Assembly: GCF_000949135.2 (NCBI RefSeq)
Contig: NZ_JTAN02000002.1
Coordinates: 124,001-188,000, forward strand
Direction of reading: 5' to 3'
Length of the DNA stretch: 64,000 bases
DNA from: Burkholderia sp. USMB20
Lineage (GTDB): Bacteria; Pseudomonadota; Gammaproteobacteria; Burkholderiales; Burkholderiaceae
The translations under genes and the position numbers were made by a program. Shown here piece by piece: positions 8,846 through 17,169 of this stretch (the stretch's first letter is position 1; the number at the start of each line of letters is the position of its first letter). The notes beneath the pieces were generated by a model. It saw only the letters and a list, made by a program, of their open reading frames with translations. It searched no databases and was not told where the DNA came from.

Positions 8846-8865
8846 CTCCTCCTTCGGGGGAGGAG
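8846..8865 (-). promoter_or_regulatory. Hairpin covering the azlC ribosome binding site
   Basis: In the azlC mRNA, CTCCTCC (from 8865 to 8859) can pair perfectly with GGAGGAG (8852-8846), with a 6-base loop. The second arm is the Shine-Dalgarno sequence itself, placed just ahead of the ATG at 8843. If it forms, ribosome access to azlC would be blocked. Confidence 0.5.
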
Positions 8866-8969
8866 GATTGTCTGCTTTTTTGACTCGAATCGGGTTGCGT
8901 TGCGGACCAATTTTTATGAGAATTTGGCATTCAACGAGTGATTTGCGATTTTTTTGGAATTCGATGCCA

Positions 8970-9428
8970 ATGAAGCTTGACGCGATCGACCGCCGGATCC
9001 TGAGTGCGCTGCAGCGCGACGGCCGCATGCAGAACGTGGAACTCGCGCACGAGGTCGGGCTGTCGCCGTCGCCGTGCCTGCGGCGCGTGCGGCTGCTCGA
9101 GGAAGCGGGCGTGATCGAAAAATACGTGGCCGTGCTGAACCCGGCGAAGGTCGGCAAGGGGCTGACGATCTTCACGCGCGTGTGGCTGAAGGGGCAGGAC
9201 GCGGAATCGGTGAACCGCTTCGCCGAGGCCGTCCAGCAGATGCCGGAAGTCGTCGAATGCCACCTGATGGCCGGCGACTGCGATTTCCTGCTGCGCGTCG
9301 TCGCGGCCGATATCGACGACTATCGGCGTTTCCAGATGGAATACCTCACGCGCATTCCCGGCGTGCTCAGCGTGAAGACCGACATTCCGATGCAGAAGGT
9401 CAAGCTCACGTCGGCACTGCCGACGTAA
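8970..9428 (+). CDS. Lrp/AsnC-family regulator, probable regulator of azlCD
   Basis: 152 residues: an N-terminal helix-turn-helix (LDAIDRRILSALQRDGRMQN, recognition region LSPSPCLRRVRLLEEAG) and a C-terminal RAM ligand-binding domain (HLMAGDCDFLLRVVAADI). The ATG at 8970 gives the standard family N-terminus; the ATG at 8964 adds two residues. It is divergent from azlCD with an AT-rich 126-bp interval that can hold Lrp-type sites. It probably senses an amino acid and controls azlCD. Confidence 0.9.
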   Translation: MKLDAIDRRILSALQRDGRMQNVELAHEVGLSPSPCLRRVRLLEEAGVIEKYVAVLNPAKVGKGLTIFTRVWLKGQDAESVNRFAEAVQQMPEVVECHLMAGDCDFLLRVVAADIDDYRRFQMEYLTRIPGVLSVKTDIPMQKVKLTSALPT

Positions 9429-9647
9429 CGTGCCGCGAGCGCGCGACGGCGATGCGGCGAATCGTCACCAGCCGGTGACGATCGGCCGATACACTGTCGG
9501 GACAAGCCGCTTCGCCGCGCACTGGCTGCATCGCAGTGCGACTTCGATGCGCAAGCAACTAACGGTCAACCGCGACGCGATCGACGAACACGCGCGCCGC
9601 GCGCGACGTGACCGGCCGATCGATGCGTTTTTCTTGTCGAGCCATTC

Positions 9648-10217
9648 ATGCAGCCATTCAACGATCCGTGGAATTCGCTGGAAATCGTCAAGCTCGTGCT
9701 CGGTGTGCTGACGCCGTTGTCGGTCGCGTGCCTGGGCTGGCTCGTCGCGCGCCGGCTGAAGCGGCTCGAGCTCGTGCAGTGGACCAACCAGCGGCTGATC
9801 GAGAAGCGGCTCACGCTGTACGACACGGTCGCGCCGCAACTCAATGCGCTGCTGTGCTTCTATACGTGGATCGGCTACTGGAAGGACATCTCGCCGGACG
9901 ACGTGATCCGCGCGAAGCGCGAACTCGACCGCACGTTTCACATCTACCGCTACCTGTTCGACGACGACGTGTACGACGCGTATCACACGTTCATCCACGC
10001 GTTGTTCGAGATGCACACGGGGCCGGGTCGCGATGCGCGGATCCGTTCGCTGATCCTGTCGCCGGACGGTGACCGCAGCGTGCACGGCACGTATGAATGG
10101 AAGGCGGCGTGGTCCGAGCGGTTCTCGACCTCGAACGTGACGGACAAGGCCGACGTGATGCAGTACTACACGCGGCTGATGGAGCGGCTGCGCGTGGCGC
10201 TGGGCGCGAATCGCTGA
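9648..10217 (+). CDS. Hypothetical protein with one N-terminal membrane helix
   Basis: 189 residues of unknown function. A probable membrane segment (residues 12-34, IVKLVLGVLTPLSVACLGWL) is followed by a basic RRLKRLE stretch and a soluble, aromatic-rich, largely helical domain with FYTWIGYWKDISPDD and FHIYRYLFDDDVYDAYHTF. No signal cleavage site is obvious, so it is likely an inner-membrane protein with the domain in the cytoplasm. It stands alone between an Lrp gene and a toxin-antitoxin locus. Confidence 0.7.
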   Translation: MQPFNDPWNSLEIVKLVLGVLTPLSVACLGWLVARRLKRLELVQWTNQRLIEKRLTLYDTVAPQLNALLCFYTWIGYWKDISPDDVIRAKRELDRTFHIYRYLFDDDVYDAYHTFIHALFEMHTGPGRDARIRSLILSPDGDRSVHGTYEWKAAWSERFSTSNVTDKADVMQYYTRLMERLRVALGANR

Positions 10218-10355
10218 CGATTGCGCACGCGTGCTGCGCGCTGGTACCGGAATTCGCTACCCGGCGGCGCGGATTGATTCCCTCACGCACGGCGCGGATG
10301 CGCGACGCGGCCGCGGCTGACATGCTCGCGCCATGTCCATTCGCGGGAGGTTCGC

Positions 10356-10647
10356 ATGCACATCGACACGGGTTCCCGGCCGCTCGTGGCTCGTCGGCCG
10401 GGTGCGTACGCTCGGCGACGTCGAGACCCTCGATACGCTGCTGCGCCGCAATCCCGATCATCCGCTCGGGTTCTGGAAGATCTGGTATTTCGGCCGGATT
10501 CCGTGGCAGCGCCGCACGGTGACGCCGGCGAGCGTGTTCGAGAGCCGTGAGTTGCGTGTGGTGGTGGATACGCGTGGACGCGATCCCGGGGCGCGGGAAC
10601 TGCGTGGCTCGGAAGAGGCGGAAACCGGTGGCGCATCTGATTGCTGA
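10356..10647 (+). pseudogene. Possible small gene with a frameshift
   Basis: An ATG at 10356 has a good GGGAGG site, but its frame soon becomes Arg-rich. The overlapping +1 frame continues with protein-like sequence (VRTLGDVETLDTLLRRNPDH then FWKIWYFGRIPWQRR) to the stop at 10645. The best explanation is one small gene with a single-base shift near 10390, or a sequencing error. No function is recognised. Confidence 0.3.
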
Positions 10648-10722
10648 TGCGGCATCGTCCGGGGTTTGAACAACCGTGGCGACGCGCCGGCCGCTCGACC
10701 GGCCGGTGGTCGGAACGAGGAA

Positions 10723-11010
10723 TCAAGCGAACGAGATCACGAGTTTCTTGCCACAAGCTGCCGCGTACTTGCGCAGTGTATCGATGGACGGTGAATGCTG
10801 GCCCGTTGCGAGTGCGCGCTCGAGTCGCGTCACTGCCGGTGCTTTGGTGCCCATGCGCTGGGCTACATCGGCTTGCGACAGGCCGGCGTCTCGCCGAGCA
10901 GCCAGCATCACGTCGAGCAGTGCGAGTTCTTCGCGGTTCAGTCGTTCGTATTCGGCGCGCACCTCGGGGTCGGACAATGCCCGCGCGCGCAGTTCCTTAT
11001 ACGTTGCCAT
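10723..11010 (-). CDS. Xre-type antitoxin of a HigBA-like pair
   Basis: 95 residues with a C-terminal helix-turn-helix (AGLSQADVAQRMGTKAPAVT followed by RLERALATG) and an N-terminal helix (ELRARALSDPEVRAEYERL) of the kind that wraps the toxin. It follows the toxin gene on the minus strand with a 14-bp overlap, so translation is coupled. In such systems the antitoxin neutralises the toxin and represses the promoter with it. Confidence 0.85.
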   Translation of the reverse strand: MATYKELRARALSDPEVRAEYERLNREELALLDVMLAARRDAGLSQADVAQRMGTKAPAVTRLERALATGQHSPSIDTLRKYAAACGKKLVISFA

Positions 11011-11338
11011 CTTGAACCTCCTTGAGTCGGTAGCGCGCGATCTCCAGTTCTTTCCGGGGCGTCTTTTGCGTCTTCTTCACGAAACAATGAAGCATGACGA
11101 TACGCCGATCGACGATCGCGCAATAGAACACTCTGGCGATACCTTCGGCGCCCTTCAGTCGCATTTCGTACAGCCCGTTTCCCATTGACTGGGTATGCGG
11201 CTCGCCAAGATTCGGGCCGTACTGCTCCATGCGATCAGCGAGCGCAAAAAAACGGGCAAGCAGCGTCGTCGGTAACGTGACGACCCCCGTCTCTACGCGC
11301 GCATTGAAGAATTGAATTTCGTACGCGTTAGCTGGCAT
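10997..11338 (-). CDS. RelE/HigB-superfamily toxin (Gp49-like)
   Basis: 113 residues with the fold signature of phage-derived Gp49-like/HigB toxins: FFALADRMEQYGPNLGEPHTQ, then GLYEMRLKGAEGIARVFYC, then the basic strand VMLHCFVKKTQKTPRKEL. These act as ribosome-dependent mRNA interferases. The start at 11338 is preferred; nine residues further upstream would place the start inside the operator palindrome. Toxin-first order and the 14-bp overlap with the Xre antitoxin are typical of higBA-type loci. Confidence 0.85.
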   Translation of the reverse strand: MPANAYEIQFFNARVETGVVTLPTTLLARFFALADRMEQYGPNLGEPHTQSMGNGLYEMRLKGAEGIARVFYCAIVDRRIVMLHCFVKKTQKTPRKELEIARYRLKEVQDGNV

Positions 11339-11339
11339 G

Positions 11340-11355
11340 ATAACAAATATGTTAT
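11340..11355. promoter_or_regulatory. Palindromic operator of the HigBA-type locus
   Basis: ATAACA-AATA-TGTTAT, a perfect 6-bp inverted repeat immediately upstream of the toxin start. It is AT-rich against a GC-rich background and is placed where an antitoxin-toxin complex would block transcription or translation initiation. Confidence 0.6.
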
Positions 11356-11764
11356 GTTCGTGCAAGTGCGGAGTTCGCCCGCGACTGTGGACGCGGGCGG
11401 GCGTTCGGTGCGTTCGAAGCGTCGTTACGTCGCGTGGGGATTTCGGTCAGGAAGGGGGCGTTCGACGAGATTCGGATGGCCTGAATCGGGCAACGCGTGC
11501 GATTCGGTATCGGCGCGGGTGGCGCACGTTGGAAGCTTCGGCGTGGAGAGGTCGATCATGGAAGTCCCTTTATGCCGGACACGCGTGAACGCGCGTGAAA
11601 GGGAGGTCAGTTTGGGAGCGAGCGTGGAGCGGGTCAATTGACCGGACGGCCGATGATTCGATGCGCCGGTACAGTCGATCGCCAATGGATTCGCTGCTTT
11701 TCGGCGCGACGACGAACGCATGTCATGCGATCGCGCACGAATCACGCGCACGCCACCGCGCCGA
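11356..11764. other. Intergenic stretch without supported gene
   Basis: Between the toxin-antitoxin promoter and the end of the next minus-strand gene. Several short open frames exist in all directions but none has a convincing ribosome binding site or protein-like composition. Nothing further is seen. Confidence 0.5.
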
Positions 11765-12625
11765 TCACTGCTTCCGGCAAGCCACCTGATAATCGATCAC
11801 GGTATTCGCCGACGGCGTGTCCGGCTCGCCGCCGGCCGTCGTCACGCCGAGCACGCCGGACACACTCCGATACCGCAGCGCGCAATAGCCCATGCCGGTG
11901 CCCGAGCACGCTTCGGCTTCGATGATCCCGTGCTTCGCGAGCGTCGCCGCGCCGTCCATCGGATCCGGCTTCTCGTGCGGACGCAGCGGCTGCCAGCCAT
12001 GCGAGATCAGAATCTTGCGCGCCACGTCGAGCGGCTTGCCGTACACGTTGGGCACGACCGCACGGCCGCGACAGTACGTGCGTTCCGCCGCGACCGCGGT
12101 CAGGCGCAAGCCGCCATTTTCTTCGCGCAGCTCGGCGACGGGCGCCGACGGGCCGTCACCGCCCCAGACCAGCAACGCGCCGCTTTCCAGCTGCTCGACC
12201 GAGCCGAGCTGCCAGCCGGCCGAGCGTGCCGTATAGCCGAGCGCGACGAGCGTCGTGCCGTCGAAGACGCCGATGTTCGCGTTGCGCGCAAAACAGATCG
12301 CGCTCGTCCCCGGCTTGAACCCGCTCGCGAACGTGACGACGGTGTAGCGGCCGAGCGGCGCTTCAGAAGTCACGATCCAGCCGAGCCTCGCGACGTCGCG
12401 GCCAGCCGCAGTGGCGGTCTTCGCGCGATATTGCGCGCAGAACGCGTCGAGTGTGCCGTGTTCCGGCGAGCGCGGCAGCGCGCCGAGCGGAACCAGGGAC
12501 GCGCCGGCGATATCGGAGGCCGCACGCAGCGTCTCGGCCGACGCTGCACCGCCGGGTGCGACGCACGCGAGTACCGCGATCGATGCGATGCGGCGGGCAA
12601 ACAGCGGGACAGTCATGCGATGCAC
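11765..12625 (-). CDS. Secreted hypothetical protein with PASTA-like C-terminal segment
   Basis: 286 residues with an N-terminal signal peptide (basic start, hydrophobic IASIAVLACVA, cleavage near AASAE). The rest is periplasmic or surface-exposed and contains at least six Cys. Around residues 195-215 VVPNVYGKPLDVARKILISH resembles the start of a PASTA repeat, which in other proteins binds cell-wall fragments. The GTG start is favoured by GGAG nine bases ahead; an ATG four codons later is the alternative. No function can be assigned. Confidence 0.75.
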   Translation of the reverse strand: MHRMTVPLFARRIASIAVLACVAPGGAASAETLRAASDIAGASLVPLGALPRSPEHGTLDAFCAQYRAKTATAAGRDVARLGWIVTSEAPLGRYTVVTFASGFKPGTSAICFARNANIGVFDGTTLVALGYTARSAGWQLGSVEQLESGALLVWGGDGPSAPVAELREENGGLRLTAVAAERTYCRGRAVVPNVYGKPLDVARKILISHGWQPLRPHEKPDPMDGAATLAKHGIIEAEACSGTGMGYCALRYRSVSGVLGVTTAGGEPDTPSANTVIDYQVACRKQ

Positions 12626-12718
12626 GTGGATGGTCTCCGGGGAAAGAACGGGGAGTCGCGATGGTCGCGGTTTTCCGCGCAGGTGTCACGACGGCAAGCG
12701 GTGCACGAGGTGGCGGCG

Positions 12719-12859
12719 TCAGTGCGCCGCTCCGTCCTGATGCAGCACCTTCTCGAACAGCGCCTGCGCGCGTTCGGCGGACATCCCGTTGTGGAATACG
12801 CTCGGCTCGCCTGCGTGCCATTCGTCGCATTGCGCGCATGGAAACCGGAATGTGGCCAT
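12719..12859 (-). CDS. Small Cys-pair protein, hypothetical
   Basis: 46 residues, with a good GAGG site six bases before the ATG. The N-terminus FRFPCAQCDEWHAGEPSVFH has a CxxC-x3-H arrangement that could bind zinc, as in the N-terminus of some small DUF2199-like proteins, but the protein is much shorter. It may be a genuine small protein or the remains of a longer one. It lies between two minus-strand genes. Confidence 0.4.
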   Translation of the reverse strand: MATFRFPCAQCDEWHAGEPSVFHNGMSAERAQALFEKVLHQDGAAH

Positions 12860-12975
12860 GCGTGACCTCGTCGGAACCGTGACGTGTGGCAGTGACGGAC
12901 GCACGGTGAAGCGCGCGACGGGCGCGAGCCGCTGCGGCGCATCGGCCCGCAGCGTACCCGCCCGTCGCCCGGCGC

Positions 12976-13308
12976 TCAGCCCTTCGCGACCACGTCGATC
13001 CGCAGCGCTTCGCCGCCGTCGACGATCGCGAGCAGACGATCGACGTTCGGGTGCGCGCCCGGGCGGTTGCGCGCGTCGGCGGTGTGCTCCGCGAACACGG
13101 CGAGGCCGTGCTCGGCGGCCTTCGCGTCAAGCGCACCGAACGCCTGCTTCAGGTAGTTGTACACCGCGAGCGAGCCCTGCTTGCCCGGCTGGTTCTCGAT
13201 GCTCGCGACCACGTCGCCGTTCGCGCCGACGAGATCGATGCGCGCGACGCCGTCGATGGCCGGCAGTTGAGCGAGGTTGTCCTTGAATACTGGGGTCGGT
13301 TGAATCAC
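12976..13308 (-). CDS. DUF2322-like conserved hypothetical protein
   Basis: 110 residues, soluble, no signal peptide. The sequence (IQPTPVFKDNLAQLPAIDGV, later NQPGKQGSLAVYNYLKQAFG and ADARNRPGAHPNVDRL) fits my memory of the DUF2322 family found in beta- and gammaproteobacteria; function unknown. The GTG at 13308 has GGAG eight bases upstream and is preferred to the GTG at 13317, where the same GGAG would be too close. Confidence 0.65.
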   Translation of the reverse strand: MIQPTPVFKDNLAQLPAIDGVARIDLVGANGDVVASIENQPGKQGSLAVYNYLKQAFGALDAKAAEHGLAVFAEHTADARNRPGAHPNVDRLLAIVDGGEALRIDVVAKG

Positions 13309-13581
13309 TGAAAACACTCCGTCGGTTCGATAAGGGGCGAGGCGGCCCGTATCTTAGCCGATCGGGCGTTGGGTTTCGCGCGGCCCGTGCGCGAGACGAT
13401 GCAGGGCGCGCGCGGTGGGTGCGACCGTGCAGGACGAAGCACGATTTGGAGAGGCGGTCATCGGTGTTCTCCAGGTTATCCGCCGCACCGACGCGCGGCG
13501 GCAATGAAGCGGATTCAGGGAAGTGCGGCACGCCGTGACGAACGATCTCGACGCGGTTCGCGTCACGCGGGCCGCCGCGCG

Positions 13582-14286
13582 TTATCGCCGGGCAACGTCC
13601 ATCGACATGCCGGCCTCACGCGAGCGCTCGATGTCCGGGCTGCGATACGCGCGCTCGGGAATCTCGGCGAGCCGCGACGTATGCACCTGATGCGGCGCCA
13701 GGCCGTAGAACTTCTGGAAGCTCATGATCAGCGGCGACCATTTGTCGGGAACGATGTGGTCAGGATCGCCGTCAGCCAGCAGATCCGGATGCACGTGCAC
13801 ACGCTGGATGCGCAGCTCGAATACGGTGATCTTTCCGCGCAGGTCGGGCGTGTCGTCGCCGATCCCGTGCGAGGCCGCGACGACGGCCTCCATGTGCACC
13901 GGGCATTCGAGCGCGCGCGGCGGCGCGACGGTCTGCGACGCCGCCTCGGTGAGCCCGGCCGTGCCGAACTTGTCGGGTTCGAACACGTAACCTTTTGCCC
14001 GCTTCCCGTCGGGCACCGGATACGTGCCCGTCGTGCGCGCGATCCGGTCGACCGCGTGCGCCTGTGCCGACGACGGCAGGTTCAGCACGCATTCGCCCGC
14101 GCGCAGCAGGTTGCGCGTGGTCTGCGAACTGGCGGCGATGCCGATCACGCCGCGCCAGCCGAGCCAGAACGCGGACGAGATCGGTGCGAGATTGGCCGTG
14201 CCGTTTTCGTTCAGCGTGCTGACCAGCACGACGGGCGTGCCGAAATAGAGGATGTTCGGTTCGGTGACGCGATGCGGAGCATTCAT
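13582..14286 (-). CDS. Flavin reductase-like (FMN-binding split barrel) protein
   Basis: 234 residues of the flavin reductase-like/flavoredoxin family. The split-barrel core is seen as PVVLVSTLNENGTANLAPIS and WRGVIGIAASSQTTRNLLRAGECVLNLP; the C-terminal half has ALECPVHMEAVV and ITVFELRIQRVHVHPDLL. Such proteins use FMN and either reduce flavin for a partner monooxygenase or act on small substrates. No monooxygenase gene is adjacent. The start at 14286 has GAAGG eight bases upstream; an in-frame ATG at 14319 is an alternative. Confidence 0.8.
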   Translation of the reverse strand: MNAPHRVTEPNILYFGTPVVLVSTLNENGTANLAPISSAFWLGWRGVIGIAASSQTTRNLLRAGECVLNLPSSAQAHAVDRIARTTGTYPVPDGKRAKGYVFEPDKFGTAGLTEAASQTVAPPRALECPVHMEAVVAASHGIGDDTPDLRGKITVFELRIQRVHVHPDLLADGDPDHIVPDKWSPLIMSFQKFYGLAPHQVHTSRLAEIPERAYRSPDIERSREAGMSMDVARR

Positions 14287-14514
14287 GGTCGGCGCCTTCG
14301 TTGATGGATCGGTCCTCATGCTGATCCTGTCGCGGCGGCGCGGCGCTCCGGATCTTGTCATGTCATTCCGCCGCCGCGCGCAGGTGGTGTACGCGTCTGC
14401 CGGAGTCCGCCGACATCGCGCGCGCTTTTCCGCTACAGTAGGAAATCGCAGGCCGAGCCCGCCGCATCACGCAGGCGCGCGCGGCCATGTTCCGCCAACG
14501 CTCACGAGGGCCTG

Positions 14515-14841
14515 ATGGATACCGAGCAACGCTACACCGCCAATGCGCCGACGCGCGCGGAAGTCGACGCACTGGGCGGCGCAACCGTCATCGAATTCGG
14601 TGCGAACTGGTGCGGGATCTGCGCGAGTGCGCAGCCCGCGATCGCCGCGTCGTTTTCCGCGCATCCCGCCGTGCGTCACCTGAAGATCGAGGATGGCCCG
14701 GGCCGCCCGCTCGGCCGCTCGTTCGGTGTGAAGCTGTGGCCGACGCTGGTGTTCCTGCGCGACGGCGTCGAGGTCGCGCGCGTCGTGCGCCCCGCCGACG
14801 CGAAGCAGATCGAAGCCGACGGCTTCGCCGCATTCGCCTGA
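14515..14841 (+). CDS. Thioredoxin-family protein
   Basis: 108 residues, a single thioredoxin fold without signal peptide. The active site is ANWCGICASAQP (CxxC, with Ile-Gly order reversed from the usual CGPC), and the cis-proline strand is GVKLWPTLVFLRDG. It is probably a cytoplasmic disulfide reductase or peroxide-related helper. Ten bases separate it from the next plus-strand gene, so the two are likely co-transcribed. Confidence 0.9.
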   Translation: MDTEQRYTANAPTRAEVDALGGATVIEFGANWCGICASAQPAIAASFSAHPAVRHLKIEDGPGRPLGRSFGVKLWPTLVFLRDGVEVARVVRPADAKQIEADGFAAFA

Positions 14842-14851
14842 GGTCGACATC

Positions 14852-15271
14852 ATGCAACAGGCCATCACGCACATCGGCGTCGACGCGCGCGGGAGCGGCC
14901 TCGTCGAGTTCACGCCGCAGGTGCGCGCATTCGTCGACCAGCAGGCGATCCGCACCGGGCTGCTGACCGTGTTCTGCCGCCATACGTCCGCGTCGCTGCT
15001 GATCCAGGAGAACGCGGATCCGTCGATGCAGCGCGATCTCGAACGCTATTTCGCGACGCTCGCACCCGAGGACGACACGCGCTACGAGCACGACACCGAA
15101 GGGCCCGACGACATGCCCGCGCATCTGCGCACGGCGCTGACGCAGGTGCAGCTGTCGATTCCGGTCGAGCACGGGCGCATGGTGCTCGGCACGTGGCAGG
15201 GCATCTACCTGTTCGAGCATCGCCGTGCCGCGCACCGGCGCGACATCGTGCTGCATCTGATCGGCGAATGA
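14852..15271 (+). CDS. YjbQ-family protein
   Basis: 139 residues of the YjbQ/UPF0047 family (secondary thiamine-phosphate synthase-type enzyme). The three conserved blocks are present: VFCRHTSASLLIQENADP, EGPDDMPAHLRTALT and LGTWQGIYLFEHR; the His and Glu residues in them form the family's metal/phosphate site. Weak thiamine-phosphate synthase activity is known for some members; the real role is unclear. It follows the thioredoxin gene by 10 bp. Confidence 0.9.
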   Translation: MQQAITHIGVDARGSGLVEFTPQVRAFVDQQAIRTGLLTVFCRHTSASLLIQENADPSMQRDLERYFATLAPEDDTRYEHDTEGPDDMPAHLRTALTQVQLSIPVEHGRMVLGTWQGIYLFEHRRAAHRRDIVLHLIGE

Positions 15272-15339
15272 GTATCGACGGGTGACGCGGCGCAGCGCGC
15301 GATGCGATGCCGTGCGCAGGCGCGCACGCTATCGCGGGC

Positions 15340-17160
15340 TTACGCGAGCAGCTTCTCGACGAGCGCGCCGAGTTCGCGCAGGTGGACAGGCTTCGGCAGG
15401 AATTCGTCGAATACCTGCTTGTTTTCGCGCAGCGCCGCCGACTCATACGCGCTGACGCCGAGGATCGCCGGATGGCGGCCGTCGTCGTCGGGTTGCGCCA
15501 CTGCCCGAATGCGCCGCGCGACTTCGAAGCCGCTCAGGTCCGGCAGCTCGAGATCGAGCACGACGATGTCGTAGCGGCCGGTGCCGAAGCGTGCGACGCC
15601 TTCCTGTCCGGTGCCGCACAGATCGGCCTCGATGCCGAGCGCCGACAGCATCGCGCCGAGCGTTTCGCGTGCGTTGTCGTTGTCGTCGACCACCAGCGCG
15701 CGCCGGTCCCGGTGCTCGGTCGCGGGCGGCAGTGCGGAGGCATCCCCGGCCGCGTGGCCGGCCGTGTCGATGCCCGGCACTTCGGCCGGCAGCGTCACGA
15801 CGAACTCGCTGCCTTCGCCCACCGTGCTGCGCACGTCCACATGCCCGCGCAGTGTCGTCACGATCTCGCGCACGACGGCGAGCCCCATGCCGATTCCGTC
15901 CACGTGCAGCCCCACCGCGTCGTTCGCGCGATAGAACGGCTCGAAGATCTTCGACAGGTGTTGTTTCGCGATGCCGGCGCCCGTGTCGCGCACGGCGATT
16001 TTCAATTGCTGGCCGGCCGGCGCGTCGGTGAGCGTGATCGACACGTCGATCGATCCGCCGGCCGTGTACTTGACCGAATTCTCGATCAGGTTCGACAGCA
16101 CCTGACGCAACAGCTTGCGATCGGAGCGGATCGCGAGATCGCCAGGCTCGACCTGCTGCGCGACCGCGATCCGTTTGGCCGCGATCTTCGCGCGCAGCGG
16201 ATCGAGCACTTCGGCGAGCAGCGATGCGATGCCGACCGTTTCGGTTTCGGCGAGGCGCTTGGTCGAGCGCAGCTTGATGTAATCGGTCAGGTCCTTGACC
16301 AGCGCTTCGAGCGACGATGCGGAATTCTGCAGTCGCCGGATCGTCTTCAGGTTCGCGTCGGATTGCGGCCGCGCGAGCAGGATCTCGATCGAACCGCAGA
16401 TCGCCTGCAGCGGCGTGCGCAGTTCATGGCTGACCATTCCGAGGAACGCGTTCTTCGCCTCGATCATCTCGAACGCGCGATCGGATGCCTTGCGCTCCGC
16501 ATCGAGCGCCGCGTTCTGTCGTTCGAGCAGATCGTCGCGCGTGCGCATCGTATAGAACAGCAGCAGGAACAGCGCGCACAGGATCACGCCGAGGATAATG
16601 CCGAGCGATACGATCGCCTGCTGCTTTTCTCTCAGCTGATGGAACGTGAAGTCGCGCTGCGCCATCTCGATCGCACGGAAGTCGTTCGCGAGGCCGTTGA
16701 CCTTCGGCCAGTACGTACTGACCTCGTCGATCACGCGCTGTGCGCCGCCCGGCGCGCTGCGCAGCAACGGCACTTCCTGCCTCAGGCGCGTCATGAATTC
16801 GCCGAGCGCCGCGATCTGGGCGCGGGCACGCGGGATGCGCAGCCAGTATTCGGACACCTCGGACGGCCGCTGCAGGAACCCGAACGACACCGACAGGCTG
16901 TCGAGCTGCATCTGCACGTGGTCGAAGTCGTCGTCCACGTGCGTCGCGTAGAGGATCAGCTGGCGGTCGAAGCGCGTGTAGACGTTGCGGTATTGCGCGG
17001 CGGTCCAGAACACGCCTTCACGCGGTCCTTCGAGCACGCCCTCGTTGACCGACGTCGCGAGCAGGTCCCACAGCAGGAACGCCCATGCGGCGAATCCCAG
17101 GATCCACAGCGATCCCAGGACCAGGATGATTTTTCTGTTCTTCCACCGCCCGCGCTTCAT
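15340..17160 (-). CDS. Hybrid sensor histidine kinase with C-terminal receiver
   Basis: 606 residues. Two membrane helices (about 10-32 and 183-204) enclose a mainly helical periplasmic sensor domain. Then come a linker coiled coil, HisKA with phospho-acceptor His245 in GMVSHELRTPLQ, HATPase_c with SNLIENSVKY, DTGAGIA and GIGMGLAVV, and a receiver with LVVDDNDNA and the acceptor Asp in VVLDLELPD. It is the last gene of a minus-strand unit whose first gene encodes a receiver-containing DNA-binding protein and whose middle gene encodes a periplasmic protein 9 bp upstream. The periplasmic protein may therefore be part of the sensing step. Confidence 0.92.
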   Translation of the reverse strand: MKRGRWKNRKIILVLGSLWILGFAAWAFLLWDLLATSVNEGVLEGPREGVFWTAAQYRNVYTRFDRQLILYATHVDDDFDHVQMQLDSLSVSFGFLQRPSEVSEYWLRIPRARAQIAALGEFMTRLRQEVPLLRSAPGGAQRVIDEVSTYWPKVNGLANDFRAIEMAQRDFTFHQLREKQQAIVSLGIILGVILCALFLLLFYTMRTRDDLLERQNAALDAERKASDRAFEMIEAKNAFLGMVSHELRTPLQAICGSIEILLARPQSDANLKTIRRLQNSASSLEALVKDLTDYIKLRSTKRLAETETVGIASLLAEVLDPLRAKIAAKRIAVAQQVEPGDLAIRSDRKLLRQVLSNLIENSVKYTAGGSIDVSITLTDAPAGQQLKIAVRDTGAGIAKQHLSKIFEPFYRANDAVGLHVDGIGMGLAVVREIVTTLRGHVDVRSTVGEGSEFVVTLPAEVPGIDTAGHAAGDASALPPATEHRDRRALVVDDNDNARETLGAMLSALGIEADLCGTGQEGVARFGTGRYDIVVLDLELPDLSGFEVARRIRAVAQPDDDGRHPAILGVSAYESAALRENKQVFDEFLPKPVHLRELGALVEKLLA

Positions 17161-17169
17161 GTCGCGCGC

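Noticed and set aside
12613-12942. 109-codon minus-strand frame
   Set aside because: The shorter frame at 12719-12859 has a ribosome site and a Cys-pair motif; this one is Arg/Cys/Ser-rich without any.
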